From NCBI GenBank assembly GCA_035399845.1, contig DAOPJV010000016.1, positions 32,992 to 96,991 of the forward strand: 64,000 bases of DNA. Direction: 5' to 3'. This DNA is from ECT2AJA-110-A sp035399845. GTDB lineage: Bacteria; Planctomycetota; Phycisphaerae; UBA1845; UTPLA1. Numbering within the stretch: position 1 is the stretch's first letter; every line of letters starts with the position of its first letter. Position numbers and translations under genes: made by a program. Of the stretch, positions 63,258-64,000 are shown one piece after another. The notes under the pieces were generated by a model, which saw only the letters and a program-made list of their open reading frames with translations, had not been told where the DNA came from and ran no database searches.

Positions 63258-63950
63258 ATGCATCGATTTACTTCATTAAGAAGCAGTATCATTGGATTGG
63301 TTCTTGTTTGCGTCCTTGCGTGTGGAATGATCCCAACGCAAGACCGCAACGGCCTGATCAACGAAATGGAGTTGCTAAGGAATCGCGGTGTGCCAGCCGG
63401 CACCATCATGGCTTTTGCCGGAGCCGCCGAGAAAGTTCCGGAGGGCTGGCTATTGTGTGATGGTCGCGCTTTGTCCAAGGGCGATCGATATCTGAGTCTT
63501 TGGGAAATGATCGGCGAAAATTGGGGGGACGGGTGTGCGCTTGATAAGAATGGAGCGATCAAGTTAGATGCACAAGGGAAGCCCATCAAGGACGGTGACT
63601 TCAACCTTCCGGATCTCCGAGGGTATTTCTTGCGCGGTGTAGATGACCCGGATGGCCCCGGCGAGAAGAGTCCTGCAAATCGAGATGCCGAATCCACAAA
63701 GCGAAAATCGCGAACCGGAAGGGAAGTGGGTGGCGTCGTAGGATCACTTCAAGGAGATGCTTTTCGAAAACACAGCCACTCAATTCCCAACTTCAGGTCC
63801 AGCCATGGACAATTGAATGGCGGACAGGTTACGTCAGGGGGGGAAGTAGTGAAGGAGGATATTACCAACATACCTGACACGAACGCTACCGGCAATGAGC
63901 ACGAGACACGCCCCAAGAATGCCTACGTCAATTTCATCATCAAATACTAA
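63258..63950 (+). CDS. Exported tail-collar-domain protein 4
   Basis: A 230 aa protein with AAGGAGA before its ATG and a hydrophobic N-terminus (IIGLVLVCVLACGM; the Cys could be lipidated, though the lipobox is not perfect). The collar pattern is the clearest in the window: VPAGTIMAFAGAAEKVPEGW, LLCDGRALSKGDRYLSLWEM, FNLPDLRGYFLRGVD, then HSHSIPNF and a final TRPKNAYVNFIIKY. The mid-part carries Gly/Asp/Lys-rich inserts. It is downstream of, and on the same strand as, the giant coiled-coil genes. Confidence 0.82.
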   Translation: MHRFTSLRSSIIGLVLVCVLACGMIPTQDRNGLINEMELLRNRGVPAGTIMAFAGAAEKVPEGWLLCDGRALSKGDRYLSLWEMIGENWGDGCALDKNGAIKLDAQGKPIKDGDFNLPDLRGYFLRGVDDPDGPGEKSPANRDAESTKRKSRTGREVGGVVGSLQGDAFRKHSHSIPNFRSSHGQLNGGQVTSGGEVVKEDITNIPDTNATGNEHETRPKNAYVNFIIKY

Positions 63951-64000
63951 GAGCCTATCCCAAAAACCCGTTTTTCGTCGATATCTCTAAAGGGCAGGAT
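63951..64000 (+). mobile_element. Possible insertion-sequence end
   Basis: Directly after the stop codon of the last collar gene the sequence reads GAGCCTATCCCAAAA, which resembles terminal repeats of IS4/IS5-type elements. It is followed by AAAAAC-CC-GTTTTT, a short palindrome. The window ends before any transposase could be seen, so this is a weak call from memory of IS ends. Confidence 0.3.

Noticed and set aside
49730..63950. Prophage or contractile injection system
   Set aside because: Only collar-type tips are present. There is no sheath, tube, baseplate, terminase, capsid or lysis gene, and the collar proteins carry export signals.

Overview
The window is GC-rich, densely coding bacterial chromosome. 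It carries no rRNA, tRNA or phylogenetic marker gene. The best lineage clue is a multiheme cytochrome (11285-13138) that ends in a dockerin-like 'GDVNNDGLVDGLDIT' repeat of the kind common in Planctomycetota, especially Phycisphaerae-like genomes. Large exported coiled-coil proteins and FGE-sulfatase domains fit the same group. The taxonomic call is an inference.

Region 1 (1-7270): the 3' part of a CLC chloride/anion channel, then a minus-strand operon of six overlapping or closely spaced genes. It encodes a membrane protein with a C-terminal zinc ribbon, a Cys-ligated molybdopterin oxidoreductase of the assimilatory nitrate reductase type, a four-cluster ferredoxin, a Rieske protein, a tiny membrane protein and a TDT/SLAC1-type anion channel. 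Region 2 (8195-16620): a B12-binding radical SAM protein, a DUF438-hemerythrin-PAS protein, a pentaheme cytochrome, an NnrS-like protein bracketed by two DUF1858-like domains, a methyltransferase and a three-cysteine Rrf2 regulator. Region 3 (16702-29636): a periplasmic nitrite oxidoreductase/nitrate reductase (NXR/Nar type II DMSO reductase) operon. Its gamma subunit is fused to a diheme cytochrome c. It is followed by a TorD chaperone, a NapH-like iron-sulfur/TPR protein, moaA and nadA. Region 4 (29688-35731): nadB, RIC/YtfE, quinol NO reductase and an Rrf2-hemerythrin fusion regulator. Region 5 (35821-43076): a histidine kinase and sigma54 response regulator, a small Cys-motif protein and glutamate dehydrogenase behind a sigma54-like promoter, then a MarR/protoglobin-lipoprotein/thioredoxin operon.

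The genes from about 1 to 43 kb read as a nitrogen-oxide island: enzymes for nitrate/nitrite and NO, electron carriers, Mo-cofactor and NAD synthesis, and at least four diiron or heme-type NO/O2-responsive proteins. A near-identical inverted repeat, CTTGA-N8-TCAAG, lies in front of the cytochrome, the NnrS gene and the NXR operon. It is probably the operator of the Rrf2 protein encoded beside it.

Region 6 (43.3-64 kb) is accessory DNA. An IS3 remnant and a DUF4190-type membrane protein are followed by an N-terminally truncated STAND/NACHT-like protein overlapping a PD-(D/E)XK nuclease. Then comes an unusual cluster: four exported phage-tail-collar-domain proteins, an exported FGE-sulfatase-domain protein, a small exported protein and two very large exported coiled-coil proteins (968 and 1493 aa). 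No phage structural, packaging or integrase genes accompany them. This collar/coiled-coil cluster is the best candidate in the window for an undescribed system. All identifications come from reading motifs; no database search was run.
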